Shown: positions 35,398 to 42,144 of the stretch, in pieces
Numbering within the stretch: the first letter of the stretch is position 1
Layout: every line of letters starts with the position of its first letter
Source: Paenibacillus sp. VTT E-133291
GTDB lineage: Bacteria; Bacillota; Bacilli; Paenibacillales; Paenibacillaceae
DNA length: 42,144 bases
Reading direction: 5' to 3'
Assembly (NCBI RefSeq): GCF_002264395.1
Contig: NZ_NFVA01000063.1
Span: forward strand, 1 to 42,144
The notes under the pieces: model-generated
Databases searched by the model: none
What the model was told of the DNA's origin: nothing
The model's input: only the letters and a program-made list of their open reading frames with translations
Program-made: the position numbers and the translations under genes

Positions 35398-35590
35398 ATG
35401 GCTTATATCCTTTCTCTTTATGGGAATAGGGGTCATGTGTATGACCCTGTCAGCCGTTTCTTTTCGGAGTGAGACGCTTCTTCAATTTGGCAGTTTCGTA
35501 AAAACATTTTTGATATGTGCAGTACTCATCGCGATAAGTTTGTTCCTGCTGCTGAGAGTATTGAATCTAAACAGAAGGTCAAAAAAATAA
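35384..35590 (+). CDS. Small two-helix membrane protein
   Basis: 68 residues from a GTG at 35384, preceded by GGGGGG six bases upstream and overlapping the kinase gene by 14 bases. Two membrane helices (~7-28 and ~38-58) and a basic C-terminus. Position directly behind the kinase suggests a small accessory or modulator of the two-component system, but the family is not recognised. Followed by a terminator at 35608. Confidence 0.65.
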   Translation: MKKIEWLISFLFMGIGVMCMTLSAVSFRSETLLQFGSFVKTFLICAVLIAISLFLLLRVLNLNRRSKK

Positions 35591-35607
35591 ACCTTGCCAG
35601 TGTGGAT

Positions 35608-35645
35608 AAAAGGGAGCAGTAGTTAATGCTGCTCCCTTTTTATTT
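35608..35645 (+). terminator. Rho-independent terminator
   Basis: A 12-bp perfect stem AAAAGGGAGCAG (35608-35619 / 35629-35640) with a 9-base loop and T run. The A-rich 5' side lets it also serve the convergent minus-strand gene. Confidence 0.9.
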
Positions 35646-36202
35646 CTATTTAAGAACGCTACCACCAAATAGAAAACGTTTTTCCCATTTGGTACCTTCA
35701 ATGTTATCAATCCGAACTCCACCTGATTTTATGGAATAAGTTTGTATAATTTTACTGTTTCCGATATAAATGCCGTTATGCATAATTCGGGCCTTATTTT
35801 TGTTAATCCCCTTATAATCGGTTTCTTTGCTGCCACGGTAAGACATAAAGAACATAATGTCGCCCTGGTTTCAGGATTCTCCAGTTGGTTATGTCCATTC
35901 CGTTTTTTTGATATAAGCCCCTTGAGTCCTCGAATCTGCGGGTAGTATGATTCCCGTCCCTTCTAGATAAGCTTGTCTTACAAAATCAGAGCAATCGAAA
36001 GTTTTAGTGTTACTACGGATTGAACCAAACTCGTAAGGAGTGCCTAGATAATTCATTCCCTGTCTTATTACGTTCTCTCTCAGAGTACTCGCTGTTGCTG
36101 TCGACTGTAAAGGGAGCTCGCTAGCCGCATAGGTAGAAAGAATCCCAGATGGACTCGTGAATAATGTTATGGAGACGAAAAGATAGCTATTGTTTTTTTC
36201 AT
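35646..36202 (-). pseudogene. NlpC/P60 cell-wall hydrolase with three frame disruptions
   Basis: A good GGAGG site precedes ATG at 36202, but the reading frame fails at once: after ATG and seven A the signal peptide 'NNSYLFVSITLFTSPSGILSTYAA' is one frame off; eight A would join them. The NlpC/P60 domain then reads 'NYLGTPYEFGSIRSNTKTFDCSDFVRQAYLEGTG' with catalytic Cys in 'FDCSDFV'. It shifts frame near 35890 ('KTEWT' to 'ITNWRILKPG') and again near 35863 into 'DIMFFMSYRGSK', and includes the catalytic His in 'IMHNGIYIGN'. The two inner shifts compensate. Function would be peptidoglycan endopeptidase. Either recently inactivated, phase-variable at the A tract, or containing sequencing errors. 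Confidence 0.8.
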
Positions 36203-36315
36203 GTTGTGTTCCTCCTTATGTTGTCATGTGAATCTGCTCACATCCTAACATAGGGTTTTATAGATTTGTAAGGCGTAATATTTGGCACCATCATTTTCTA
36301 TAAACTCCATTGAAA

Positions 36316-36359
36316 CCACATAAAGTCCACATGATTCCCACAAGAACTTTAGCTACAAT
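36316..36359 (+). promoter_or_regulatory. Promoter with three 11-bp-spaced CCACAT repeats
   Basis: CCACAT (36316), CCACAT (36327), CCACAA (36338), then TACAAT (36354-36359). From the ACA of the last repeat to the -10 box is 14 bases, exactly as at 32348 and 37498, although the repeat sequence is diverged. It lies ~120 bases before the gene at 36479. Confidence 0.6.
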
Positions 36360-36478
36360 ATGATTTTTTACAAGAACATTCTTTCTCCATACTTTTCCCA
36401 AAGTACATTGGTACGCTTGAAATACAGCAAGAGCATCAGAGTATTGTTAGACAAACTGTTCATTAAGAGGAGGAAATG

Positions 36479-37024
36479 ATGCAGATGGACGAGTCGAGTA
36501 TGCCGTCAGGGTTTAGAGTTTCTGGAAGTGCAGAAGGCATGATGGGCGCGGGGAACTATAATTCAGGTGGTGTGATGAGTGGCCTTTTATCTGGCTTGAC
36601 TCAGTTGTTAGTTGTGGTGTTAATTCTTAGCCTGGCTATCGGACTAGGAGTATGGGTGAAGAACAAGTATTTTAAAGAATCATTTAACAGAGGGAAAGAA
36701 TTCATTAGCAATGATCCTATGCTGAAGACGATAGTCGTTCTGGCATCCACCTTACTGGGTGTACTTGTGGTCTTGTATCTCTTGGGTATTCTGATGAATG
36801 GAGGATTTTATCCAAATCAAATTGGACTGATTTCCAGCTTAAGTGTTTCGGCAAAAATAACGTTTTTTATTATACTGTTGACCATCCTTATGATCATGGC
36901 ATTGATTGCTTTCTTATTCAGCTATGTGAAACAATATATCACTATGGCTTCTTCAAATGGAGCTTTCCTTACCTCAGGAAAAAAAGAGAAGCCCACTCAA
37001 AAGGATAAAACAGCGAACGATTGA
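36479..37024 (+). CDS. Membrane protein of unknown function, Met/Gly-rich N-terminus
   Basis: 181 residues from the ATG at 36479 (5 bases after AGGAGG); the ATG at 36476 is too close to that site. The exposed N-terminus is rich in Met, Ser and Gly ('MQMDESSMPSGFRVSGSAEGMMGAGNY'). Three membrane helices (~35-60, ~83-105, ~120-150) and a Lys-rich tail follow. The promoter at 36316 ties it to the two-component system. Family not recognised; the Met cluster fits metal contact. Confidence 0.65.
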   Translation: MQMDESSMPSGFRVSGSAEGMMGAGNYNSGGVMSGLLSGLTQLLVVVLILSLAIGLGVWVKNKYFKESFNRGKEFISNDPMLKTIVVLASTLLGVLVVLYLLGILMNGGFYPNQIGLISSLSVSAKITFFIILLTILMIMALIAFLFSYVKQYITMASSNGAFLTSGKKEKPTQKDKTAND

Positions 37025-37074
37025 ATCTAACATGGAATTGAAGAAATAACGATACGAAATTGGAGGGATTCAAA

Positions 37075-37365
37075 ATGAAAAGCAATAATGGGTGGCTGAA
37101 ACTAGCCATAATCTCGTTTGTTGGGTTAATTATCATGGTGGTAGGAGGAACCATGCAAGGGACTAGGAATGGTGTATCGATGGATCAGATGGAAAATATG
37201 ATGCAACAGATGAACAAATTACAGCAGGAAATGATGCAAATGCAGCAAGGCTATATGGGACAACAGGGTTCTACTATGGGAAGCTCAGGCGGTATGATGG
37301 ATGATGACATGAATATGAACAACGGCAATTCAAGCAGCAGTGGCGGCGGAATGGGAATGATGTAA
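37075..37365 (+). CDS. Met-rich membrane-anchored peptide
   Basis: 96 residues from the ATG at 37075, with GGAGGG 7 bases upstream (an earlier in-frame start at 37060 lies before that site). One N-terminal helix (~9-28), then an external tail with 20 or more Met: 'SMDQMENMMQQMNKLQQEMMQMQQGYMG' and 'SGGMMDDDMNMNNGN...GGGMGMM'. Such Met-x-x-Met runs bind Cu(I) in known copper proteins. Probably a copper-buffering membrane peptide. Follows the gene at 36479 by 50 bases in the same direction. Confidence 0.75.
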   Translation: MKSNNGWLKLAIISFVGLIIMVVGGTMQGTRNGVSMDQMENMMQQMNKLQQEMMQMQQGYMGQQGSTMGSSGGMMDDDMNMNNGNSSSSGGGMGMM

Positions 37366-37398
37366 TCGTTCGAATAGTCAAATCCAATGGATTCAGGA

Positions 37399-37449
37399 AA
37401 AAGAACAAGCTGACTTCGGAAAAACCGGGTTACAGCTTGTTCTTTTCTT
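37399..37449 (+). terminator. Rho-independent terminator
   Basis: A 14-bp perfect stem AAAAGAACAAGCTG (37399-37412 / 37433-37446) with a 20-base loop, then a T-rich tail. Confidence 0.85.
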
Positions 37450-37497
37450 GTTAATAAATATTTGTGAATTTTTTCTATCTTTATGATTAACCCAATG

Positions 37498-37533
37498 TTT
37501 CTACATATTTTCTACATAGTCATTCCCTACAAT
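37498..37533 (+). promoter_or_regulatory. Promoter with tandem 11-bp operator repeats
   Basis: TTTCTACATAT and TTTCTACATAG (37498-37508, 37509-37519), then 8 bases and TACAAT (37528-37533). Also shares the upstream ACCCAATG with the lgt promoter, so the two upstream regions are copies of the same module. Confidence 0.72.
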
Positions 37534-37571
37534 GAGACTATAACAAATCATATTTTTATGGAGGTAACGAT

Positions 37572-37784
37572 ATGGATTGGTCTTGGCTAATCGCTCTGGT
37601 TTGTCCGTTAATGATGATATTTATGATGTTTGGTATGCGAGGTGGACACAGCCATGGTCCTCATAAGAAACAACTTTCCGCTGGTGAGGTACAGCAAGAA
37701 TTATTGAATTTAAAAGCACAAAATGATTTATTGCAAAAAGAAGTGCAAGGGTTAAAAGATAAAGCAGTCGTAAGGGGGAATTAG
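37572..37784 (+). CDS. Small membrane protein with His-rich loop and coiled coil
   Basis: 70 residues; GGAGGT 7-8 bases before the ATG. One membrane helix with Cys and many Met ('LIALVCPLMMIFMMFGM'), then 'HSHGPH', then an amphipathic helix (~37-66, 'LSAGEVQQELLNLKAQNDLLQKEVQGLKDK') with leucine heptads, likely a dimerising coiled coil. The CPLMM...H pattern recalls DUF2933-type small proteins of copper clusters. First gene after the promoter at 37498. Confidence 0.7.
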   Translation: MDWSWLIALVCPLMMIFMMFGMRGGHSHGPHKKQLSAGEVQQELLNLKAQNDLLQKEVQGLKDKAVVRGN

Positions 37785-37786
37785 GA

Positions 37787-38044
37787 ATGAGTTGTTGTGG
37801 AAATCACAATCATGGAAAACAAGCCCACGAGGATAACGGTCATGATCACGGTGAAATAAAAAAACATGGTTGGTTTATGAAATTATGCTGCATCCTACCT
37901 ATTGTTCTTATAGGGATTATGCTTGTAGCGAATTCTTCCAAAGGGGCATCTAGCAATATCTTAACATACAGCCTGTTACTTATTTGCCCGCTCTCACATT
38001 TAATATTGATGCCGCTAATGATGCGAAAGAGAAACATAAAATGA
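37787..38044 (+). CDS. DUF2933-like His/Cys-rich small membrane protein
   Basis: 85 residues starting two bases after the previous stop. The N-terminus 'MSCCGNHNHGKQAHEDNGHDHGEIKKHG' is crowded with His and Cys and looks metal-binding. Two membrane helices follow (~32-50 and ~57-78), the second containing 'CPLSHLILMPLMMRK', the C-P-L-x-H-x-x-M signature of DUF2933 proteins. Co-transcribed with its neighbours. Confidence 0.72.
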   Translation: MSCCGNHNHGKQAHEDNGHDHGEIKKHGWFMKLCCILPIVLIGIMLVANSSKGASSNILTYSLLLICPLSHLILMPLMMRKRNIK

Positions 38045-38080
38045 TCCTTAATTACTTTAGTTGGAGGGCATAACTATACT

Positions 38081-39190
38081 ATGAACAAAAAAATGATAAT
38101 CGGTCTGTCTATCCTTATTCTTGCAGTAGGACTCACAGCATGTGGTAATGGTTCAAGTACGAAACTGAACTCTGCACTACCAGCTGCTAATAGTCAAACT
38201 GTAGAGTCGAATAAACCCTCCCCAGGAGAAGGAGCCTTGGAAGAAAGGGGAGTCTATTATACAGCGAATGAAGGAGGCAGCATCTCGAAGATAGATGCAG
38301 CCACCAATAAAGTACTAGATACCATTCAAATGGATGGAGCCGTTCACAATGTTCAGATTTCACCCGATGGAAAAACCGTTGGAGTAACGGTAGTCCCCGA
38401 AATGCCGGAGATGAGTGAGAGTGATGATAATCATAATTCCGATCATGACATGAACGGATCTGCGGTATTTTATGATACAGCAACAAACAATAAGATTCAC
38501 CAGGTAGAGGTGGGATTACACCCTGCACATATCGTATTTACAGAAGACAATAAGTATATCCTGATCTCCAATAATGAAGATGATAATGTGACGGTTCTTG
38601 ATGCCAAGACATATGGACAGGTAACAACAATTCCTACGGGAAAGGGACCGCATGGATTTAGAGTTTCTGCAGATAGTAAATTCGCTTATGTTGCTAATAT
38701 GAAGGAAGATACCGTCAGCGTGTTAAACCTCCAAACGATGAAAGAAGAACAGAAGATTACGGCAGGACAGACTCCTGTTACAACAGGTATAACAAGTGAT
38801 GGTCAAACCTTGGTTGTTACGCTTAACGCTGAAAATGCAGTTACCATAATGGATTTGGAAAAAGGTAGTAGTGTGAAAGTACCTGTTGGTGCAGGCCCTG
38901 CACAAGTCTTTATCCAGTCAGATGATCAATATGCCTTTGTTGCCAATCAAGGTACAGAGGAAAACCCTTCAAACAGCATTTCCAAAATCGATTTGAGTAC
39001 ACAGCAAGTGGTTGCAACCATAGAAACCGGCAAGGGTGCTCATGGTGTCGTAACAAGTACGGATAATATCCGCATATATGTAACGAACATGTTTGACAAT
39101 ACCGTCAGCGTCATAGATAACCAAGAAAACAAGGTGATCTCCCAGGTTAATGTAGGTGCAACTCCGAATGGTATTAGTTACACACCCTAA
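38081..39190 (+). CDS. YVTN-family beta-propeller lipoprotein
   Basis: 369 residues; lipobox LTAC (Cys ~21). Seven-bladed propeller repeats of YVTN type: 'GVYYTANEGGSISKIDAATNKVLDTI', 'YILISNNEDDNVTVLDAKTYGQVTTIPTGKGPHG', 'FAYVANMKEDTVSVLNL', 'YAFVANQGTEENPSNSISKID', 'IRIYVTNMFDNTVSVIDNQENKVISQV'. A loop near residues 105-130 contains 'EMPEMSESDDNHNSDHDMNG', a Met/His/Asp-rich insertion able to bind metal. The GGAGGG site is about 12 bases upstream, rather long. Surface exposed; function as metal sensor or scaffold is an inference from the neighbours. Confidence 0.8.
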   Translation: MNKKMIIGLSILILAVGLTACGNGSSTKLNSALPAANSQTVESNKPSPGEGALEERGVYYTANEGGSISKIDAATNKVLDTIQMDGAVHNVQISPDGKTVGVTVVPEMPEMSESDDNHNSDHDMNGSAVFYDTATNNKIHQVEVGLHPAHIVFTEDNKYILISNNEDDNVTVLDAKTYGQVTTIPTGKGPHGFRVSADSKFAYVANMKEDTVSVLNLQTMKEEQKITAGQTPVTTGITSDGQTLVVTLNAENAVTIMDLEKGSSVKVPVGAGPAQVFIQSDDQYAFVANQGTEENPSNSISKIDLSTQQVVATIETGKGAHGVVTSTDNIRIYVTNMFDNTVSVIDNQENKVISQVNVGATPNGISYTP

Positions 39191-39250
39191 GCTGATATAG
39201 AGTTCATATTGATTTTCAATGAATGAGTACAAAGCGAGAGGGTAAGGACG

Positions 39251-39652
39251 TTGCAGAACATAAAACGTGGAGACGTTGTGATTATTGGTATCGTACTTTT
39301 CATTGTAGGTTTGATATACGGAGTGAAATGGTTTGATTCACGGAATGATACGTATGTTCAAGGCCAGTTAGTTGCCCAAATCACGGTGGATGGCAGAACA
39401 TATAAGACCGTCAATTTAACAAAGGAAGAGCAAATTATCGATATCCAAACTAAATACGGACATGATACCTTGAAGGTATTTGATTACGGTATCCAGATGA
39501 TATTTTCTGATTGTCCCAAAAAAATCGCCTTACAAATGGGCTTTATTTCGAAGCCTCATCAGCAGATCATTTGTATTCCTAACCGGGTGATGGTTGAAGT
39601 ACTTAACCCAGGCGGTAATAAAAATGCGGATGAACTTGACGCTGTCATTTAA
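39251..39652 (+). CDS. NusG domain II-containing membrane protein
   Basis: 133 residues from a TTG start at 39251 (GAGAGGG eight bases upstream; no ATG is available before the domain). One N-terminal helix (~9-26), then an extracytoplasmic domain. The stretch 'VAQITVDGRTYKTVNLTKEEQIIDIQTKYGHDTLKVFDYGIQMIFSDCPKKIALQMGFISKPHQQIICIPNRVMVEVL' is typical of NusG domain II proteins: D-C-P-x-x-x-C-like pattern and 'ICIPN'. In other Firmicutes these are small envelope proteins of unsettled role. Two Cys (in 'SDCPK' and 'IICIPN') could form a disulfide or metal site. Confidence 0.8.
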   Translation: MQNIKRGDVVIIGIVLFIVGLIYGVKWFDSRNDTYVQGQLVAQITVDGRTYKTVNLTKEEQIIDIQTKYGHDTLKVFDYGIQMIFSDCPKKIALQMGFISKPHQQIICIPNRVMVEVLNPGGNKNADELDAVI

Positions 39653-39745
39653 CTTTTGGGATTTCCTTGAACAAAAATATTTATTTCTGAACTTCATTCA
39701 TCCCCGTTTATTCAGAGAAGAAGAAAATATAGGAGGAGATACTAA

Positions 39746-39976
39746 ATGAGAAAGAAGTTTTGGATTGGTCTTAGCACAGTTATATTAGCGATGGGTATTG
39801 GAACAGCAGTATATGCAGCGGGAGATGAAACATCCCACCTGAAGGACATGCTTCCCTTCATGAAGGAGATGCACCCTAATATGTCCGAAGATCAGTTATT
39901 AGACATGCATCAATCCGGAGACATGAGCAAAATGATGCAAGGTGCCGATATGAGCAAAATGATGCAATCGATCTAA
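39746..39976 (+). CDS. Small secreted Met/His-rich protein
   Basis: 76 residues; GGAGG site before ATG; signal peptide (~1-24, cleavage after 'VYAA'). The mature part 'LKDMLPFMKEMHPNMSEDQLLDMHQSGDMSKMMQGADMSKMMQSI' has ten or more Met and two His, with a duplicated 'DMSKMMQ'. This is a probable extracellular copper-binding peptide. It ends the cluster and is followed by a terminator. Confidence 0.75.
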   Translation: MRKKFWIGLSTVILAMGIGTAVYAAGDETSHLKDMLPFMKEMHPNMSEDQLLDMHQSGDMSKMMQGADMSKMMQSI

Positions 39977-39993
39977 GAGGGCTTTCAAATAAC

Positions 39994-40034
39994 AAGCTGA
40001 CTTCCCGTTTTGAACCGGTTGTCAGCTTTTTTCA
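39994..40034 (+). terminator. Rho-independent terminator
   Basis: AAGCTGAC/GTCAGCTT stem (39994-40001 / 40021-40028), a 19-base loop partly paired inside, then TTTT. The stem core (AAGCTGAC) resembles that of the terminator at 37399. Confidence 0.8.
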
Positions 40035-40261
40035 TTTTTAAGAATATGTATTCATACTTGTAGGAAGCACGAAGTCCTATAGAGTTTGTTGCATTTCCGA
40101 CATCCATCACCTGCGAAATAAAAATCAGAAATTAAACTGGATCTTGATCGGTTAAACTGAGCTTAGGAGGGGGCATTATTCTCCTTTAAATTGCCCTAAA
40201 GGACTCCTCAGGCACATCGTAGAAGAGCAGTGTATGGATGTTGGGACTCACTGATTAAGAT
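40035..40261. other. Gene-free stretch between convergent units
   Basis: No supported gene, and no clear terminator for the minus-strand operon that ends at 40262 was found. Confidence 0.4.
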
Positions 40262-40807
40262 TTATGAGCCAAGAAGTAAATTCTCAATGTACTTTTCCAA
40301 TAAATTCAGTCCCACTTGTCCAATACTTGATCCTGCTTTCACTGTGAATTCCTTGATTTTTTGCATAGCGGTAACCTTGTTAGTTTCAGGAGTTGTTTCA
40401 TCTTTCAATTCATCAAGTGCAGTTTTTAAATTTAAATACTCTATCTTTGACGACGTTTTATCTTTGAATATTCTTAATAATTGTTCATCAAAATCATTAT
40501 AATTTAAACCTCCATTTATTTCTTTTGCTATAATTCCCCTTACATTGGAGAGGATTTGTGGGTTGTGAATGTTTACTGTATCTACGTTACTAATGAATCC
40601 ATTAAGATAGTCAGGACTTGTAATATCTAAGAAAGAGTCTGGTCTTGTCGTTGTAACCATGCTGTTGATTGGATCTGGTGAACCCAGGTCAATCATTTCA
40701 GAATGCAATCTATGTTTAATAGCTAACAACTTTGATTCTTGTTCATATTTAATATCTATTGCTAATCTTTTTGCTTCTCTAGCATATTTACTTATAATTT
40801 TACTCAT
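40262..40807 (-). CDS. Protein of unknown function, downstream gene of the minus-strand operon
   Basis: 181 residues from the ATG at 40807, one base after the stop of the preceding gene (40809). The N-terminal ~45 residues are strongly helical and charged ('YAREAKRLAIDIKYEQESKLLAIKHRL'). The C-terminal 30 residues ('IGQVGLNLLEKYIENLLLGS') could be an amphipathic helix. No signal peptide, membrane helix or recognisable catalytic motif. It is AT-rich compared with the metal cluster. It pairs with the gene at 40809-41456 in every respect of spacing and composition; function unknown. Confidence 0.65.
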   Translation of the reverse strand: MSKIISKYAREAKRLAIDIKYEQESKLLAIKHRLHSEMIDLGSPDPINSMVTTTRPDSFLDITSPDYLNGFISNVDTVNIHNPQILSNVRGIIAKEINGGLNYNDFDEQLLRIFKDKTSSKIEYLNLKTALDELKDETTPETNKVTAMQKIKEFTVKAGSSIGQVGLNLLEKYIENLLLGS

Positions 40808-40808
40808 C

Positions 40809-41456
40809 TCATTTACTTGATAAATTTGCATCCAATAGCATACTACTTGCTTGATTAACATCATTTGCACAAACTTCTAAAAAGTCAGTGAATTCAGTGA
40901 ATGATCTTTCAAAGTTCTCTGAATCCAACGTTTGATCATCACAATAAAAAGAGTATATTACACCATTCTGAGTATTCATTTGATCTAGGTTTACGTTGAA
41001 TCCCTTCGTTTTCTTAAGATAGTCTGAAAAAAGGGAGAGGAGCTTATCAATTTCATTTGACCATAACTGTTCATTGTTTACATATAACCTAAAAAGTAAT
41101 CCTTTTGTGGTTTCTTTTAAAAAGGCTCTAGTTGATACTGAAATTTCTAATCTCCGATTATAAGGAACAATTTCAACCCCGCAGTTGATAAGATAATCTA
41201 TAACTAATTTCTGTTGTGTTTTGCCTGCTTCCCGTTCTTTCTTATACTCTTCATCATCAAGTTCAAGCTCGACGTCAGAATTGAATATGTATTTCAAGTT
41301 ATCTTCATACACATAGACTTTGTGAAAATATGGTTTCATTGCGGTACATATTCTCCTTAGGCCTTCGAAGTATTCGTCGTCGCAACATCTAAGAATAGCA
41401 CTTTCAGTCAACTTCATAAAAACATGTGAAATATTCTCTTGTTTTCTGTTTAGCAT
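40809..41456 (-). CDS. Protein of unknown function, possibly the larger part of a frameshifted gene
   Basis: 215 residues if started at 41456, or 202 from the Met at 41417. Neither start has a well-placed ribosome-binding site: at 41456 the GGAG is only two bases away. The protein is cytoplasmic and acidic, with the segment 'YIFNSDVELELDDEEYKKEREAGKTQQKLVIDYLINCGVEIVPYNRRLEISVS' and a C-terminal 'NGVIYSFYCDDQTLDSENFERSFTEFTDFLEV'. No family recognised. Its frame overlaps the small gene upstream by 53 bases. Deleting one A from an AAAA run near 41440 would join both into one protein of about 260 residues. Confidence 0.55.
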   Translation of the reverse strand: MLNRKQENISHVFMKLTESAILRCCDDEYFEGLRRICTAMKPYFHKVYVYEDNLKYIFNSDVELELDDEEYKKEREAGKTQQKLVIDYLINCGVEIVPYNRRLEISVSTRAFLKETTKGLLFRLYVNNEQLWSNEIDKLLSLFSDYLKKTKGFNVNLDQMNTQNGVIYSFYCDDQTLDSENFERSFTEFTDFLEVCANDVNQASSMLLDANLSSK

Positions 41457-41586
41457 CTCTCCAATTATCAGGAGAAGAACTTAATAGTTTATTTATATAT
41501 ACCTTATCTAATATCTTTAATTCATTGACAATTGATTCTGTTGTTAATTCACCGATTAACAATACCTTTTCCTGTAGGTTATTCAT
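41404..41586 (-). CDS. N-terminal piece of the unknown minus-strand gene
   Basis: 60 residues from the ATG at 41586, which has AAGGAG nine bases upstream and is the only well-equipped start in this operon. Sequence 'MNNLQEKVLLIGELTTESIV' onward is helical and ends abruptly in 'TREYFTCFYEVD'. In the alternative frame the same DNA continues as '...QENISHVFMKLTESAIL', which fits the next gene. It is therefore probably the first part of one gene split by a one-base insertion, though a genuine overlapping small gene is possible. Confidence 0.5.
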   Translation of the reverse strand: MNNLQEKVLLIGELTTESIVNELKILDKVYINKLLSSSPDNWRDAKQKTREYFTCFYEVD

Positions 41587-41706
41587 ACGAAATCGCTCCT
41601 TATTTTCTTTTATTACTTTCATTTGGCTAATCTTAAGCACTATTAAACATGCTCTAATTTATGAACGTTGTAAGTAAGGTATTATCTTGATTGTATATTC
41701 GTGAAA

Positions 41707-41990
41707 GTTTTAAACTATCCTGCCATGAATACTGGAACGGACGTTGCGATGGAGGCAGTAGATGTAACTCTGATTCGAGGTGACTTGACGAGTATTCCTG
41801 ATGCCATATATATGAGCCACAAGACAATGACTAAGACCCGCCAGAATCTGTTCTGGGCTCTTGGTTAAAATACTCTGGGTTATTCTTTGCTGCTGGACTC
41901 TTGGCGCCTTGGGTTGTAGGAGTGGCTATGGCACTTAGCTCTGTATCCGTAGTTCTAAATGCTCTTCGATTACAACGTGTAAAGCTATAA
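41707..41990 (+). pseudogene. CopA-like copper P-type ATPase, C-terminal remnant
   Basis: 'MNTGTDVAMEAVDVTLIRGDLTSIPDAIYMSHKTMTKTRQNLFWALG' is the end of the P-domain and start of helix M7 of CopA-type ATPases (usual 'GTGTDVAMEAADITL'). A TAA replaces the Tyr of 'GYNTLG', the frame then shifts, and 'AAGLLAPWVVGVAMALSSVSVVLNALRLQRVKL' finishes the protein with the normal CopA ending. The N-terminal metal-binding, A and most of the P domains are absent. Copper efflux pumps commonly sit next to such clusters, so this relic supports a copper theme. Confidence 0.85.
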
Positions 41991-42144
41991 ACATGAAGCG
42001 GGTCTGGTATCCCTTTGGTTATCAGAAGTTACGTGTCTCCTACTTTCGATGATTTCAAAAAAGACTTCGAAGAATATCGAGGCCACTGAAAAAGTCCCAA
42101 TACTAATTTCTCTAAAGACTATACATCCAAGGTGTCAGTTGTAA
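41991..42144. other. Window end without a supported gene
   Basis: Only short frames; nothing recognised. Confidence 0.4.

Noticed and set aside
40230..40502. Plus-strand 90-codon frame
   Set aside because: Antisense to the unknown gene ending at 40262; no ribosome-binding site and poor codon pattern.

Overview
The window looks like a chromosomal accessory region of a Paenibacillus-type Firmicute. The evidence is strong purine-rich Shine-Dalgarno sites, many rho-independent terminators, S-layer homology and copper-amine-oxidase-N-type domains on secreted proteins, a NlpC/P60 hydrolase, a YezG-type immunity protein and a Fur box. This assignment is an inference; no rRNA or tRNA gene was seen.

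Layout. 1-1604: the tail of an ABC ATPase and two ABC-2 permeases, translationally coupled. 2021-9860: a membrane-anchored foldase-like protein and a 2262-residue secreted parallel beta-helix protein. 10172-14460: a decayed EcsA-like ATPase fragment, then a tightly overlapping nosD-nosL-nosY-nosF-tlpA operon with no nosZ in the window. 14578-15515: a Fur-box-controlled FAD reductase. 15516-18975: a gene-poor, decayed stretch with a glycine-rich repeat protein, asparagine-synthetase and MFS-transporter remnants, and copies of an unusual palindromic repeat. 18985-24170: a 1522-residue polymorphic toxin with a C-terminal DNA/RNA non-specific nuclease, preceded by a perfect 30-bp palindrome and followed at once by its YezG-family immunity gene. 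24245-30040: more remnants (TetR, S-layer protein), two more repeat copies, a secreted protein of unknown function, and broken ISL3 and IS256 insertion sequences. 30214-39976: a coherent envelope/metal cluster (membrane protein, CWB2-type lipoprotein, Lgt paralogue, two-component system, Met/His-rich small proteins, YVTN beta-propeller lipoprotein, NusG-domain-II protein). 40262-41586: a minus-strand operon of unknown function, possibly split by a homopolymer indel. 41707-41990: the broken C-terminus of a CopA-like P-type ATPase.

How the genes may work together. The nosDLYF-tlpA operon and the 30-40 kb cluster share copper-handling themes: NosL Cys/Met sites, Met/His-rich exported peptides and a CopA remnant. 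In the cluster, three promoters (upstream of lgt, of the gene at 36479 and of the gene at 37572) carry 11-bp-spaced direct repeats at an identical distance from the same TACAAT -10 box. They therefore probably form the regulon of the OmpR-type regulator encoded between them. The best candidates for undescribed biology are this regulon and its metal-binding small proteins, and a four-copy family of inverted/tandem ~30-bp repeats whose long hairpin arms vary between copies while staying perfectly paired.
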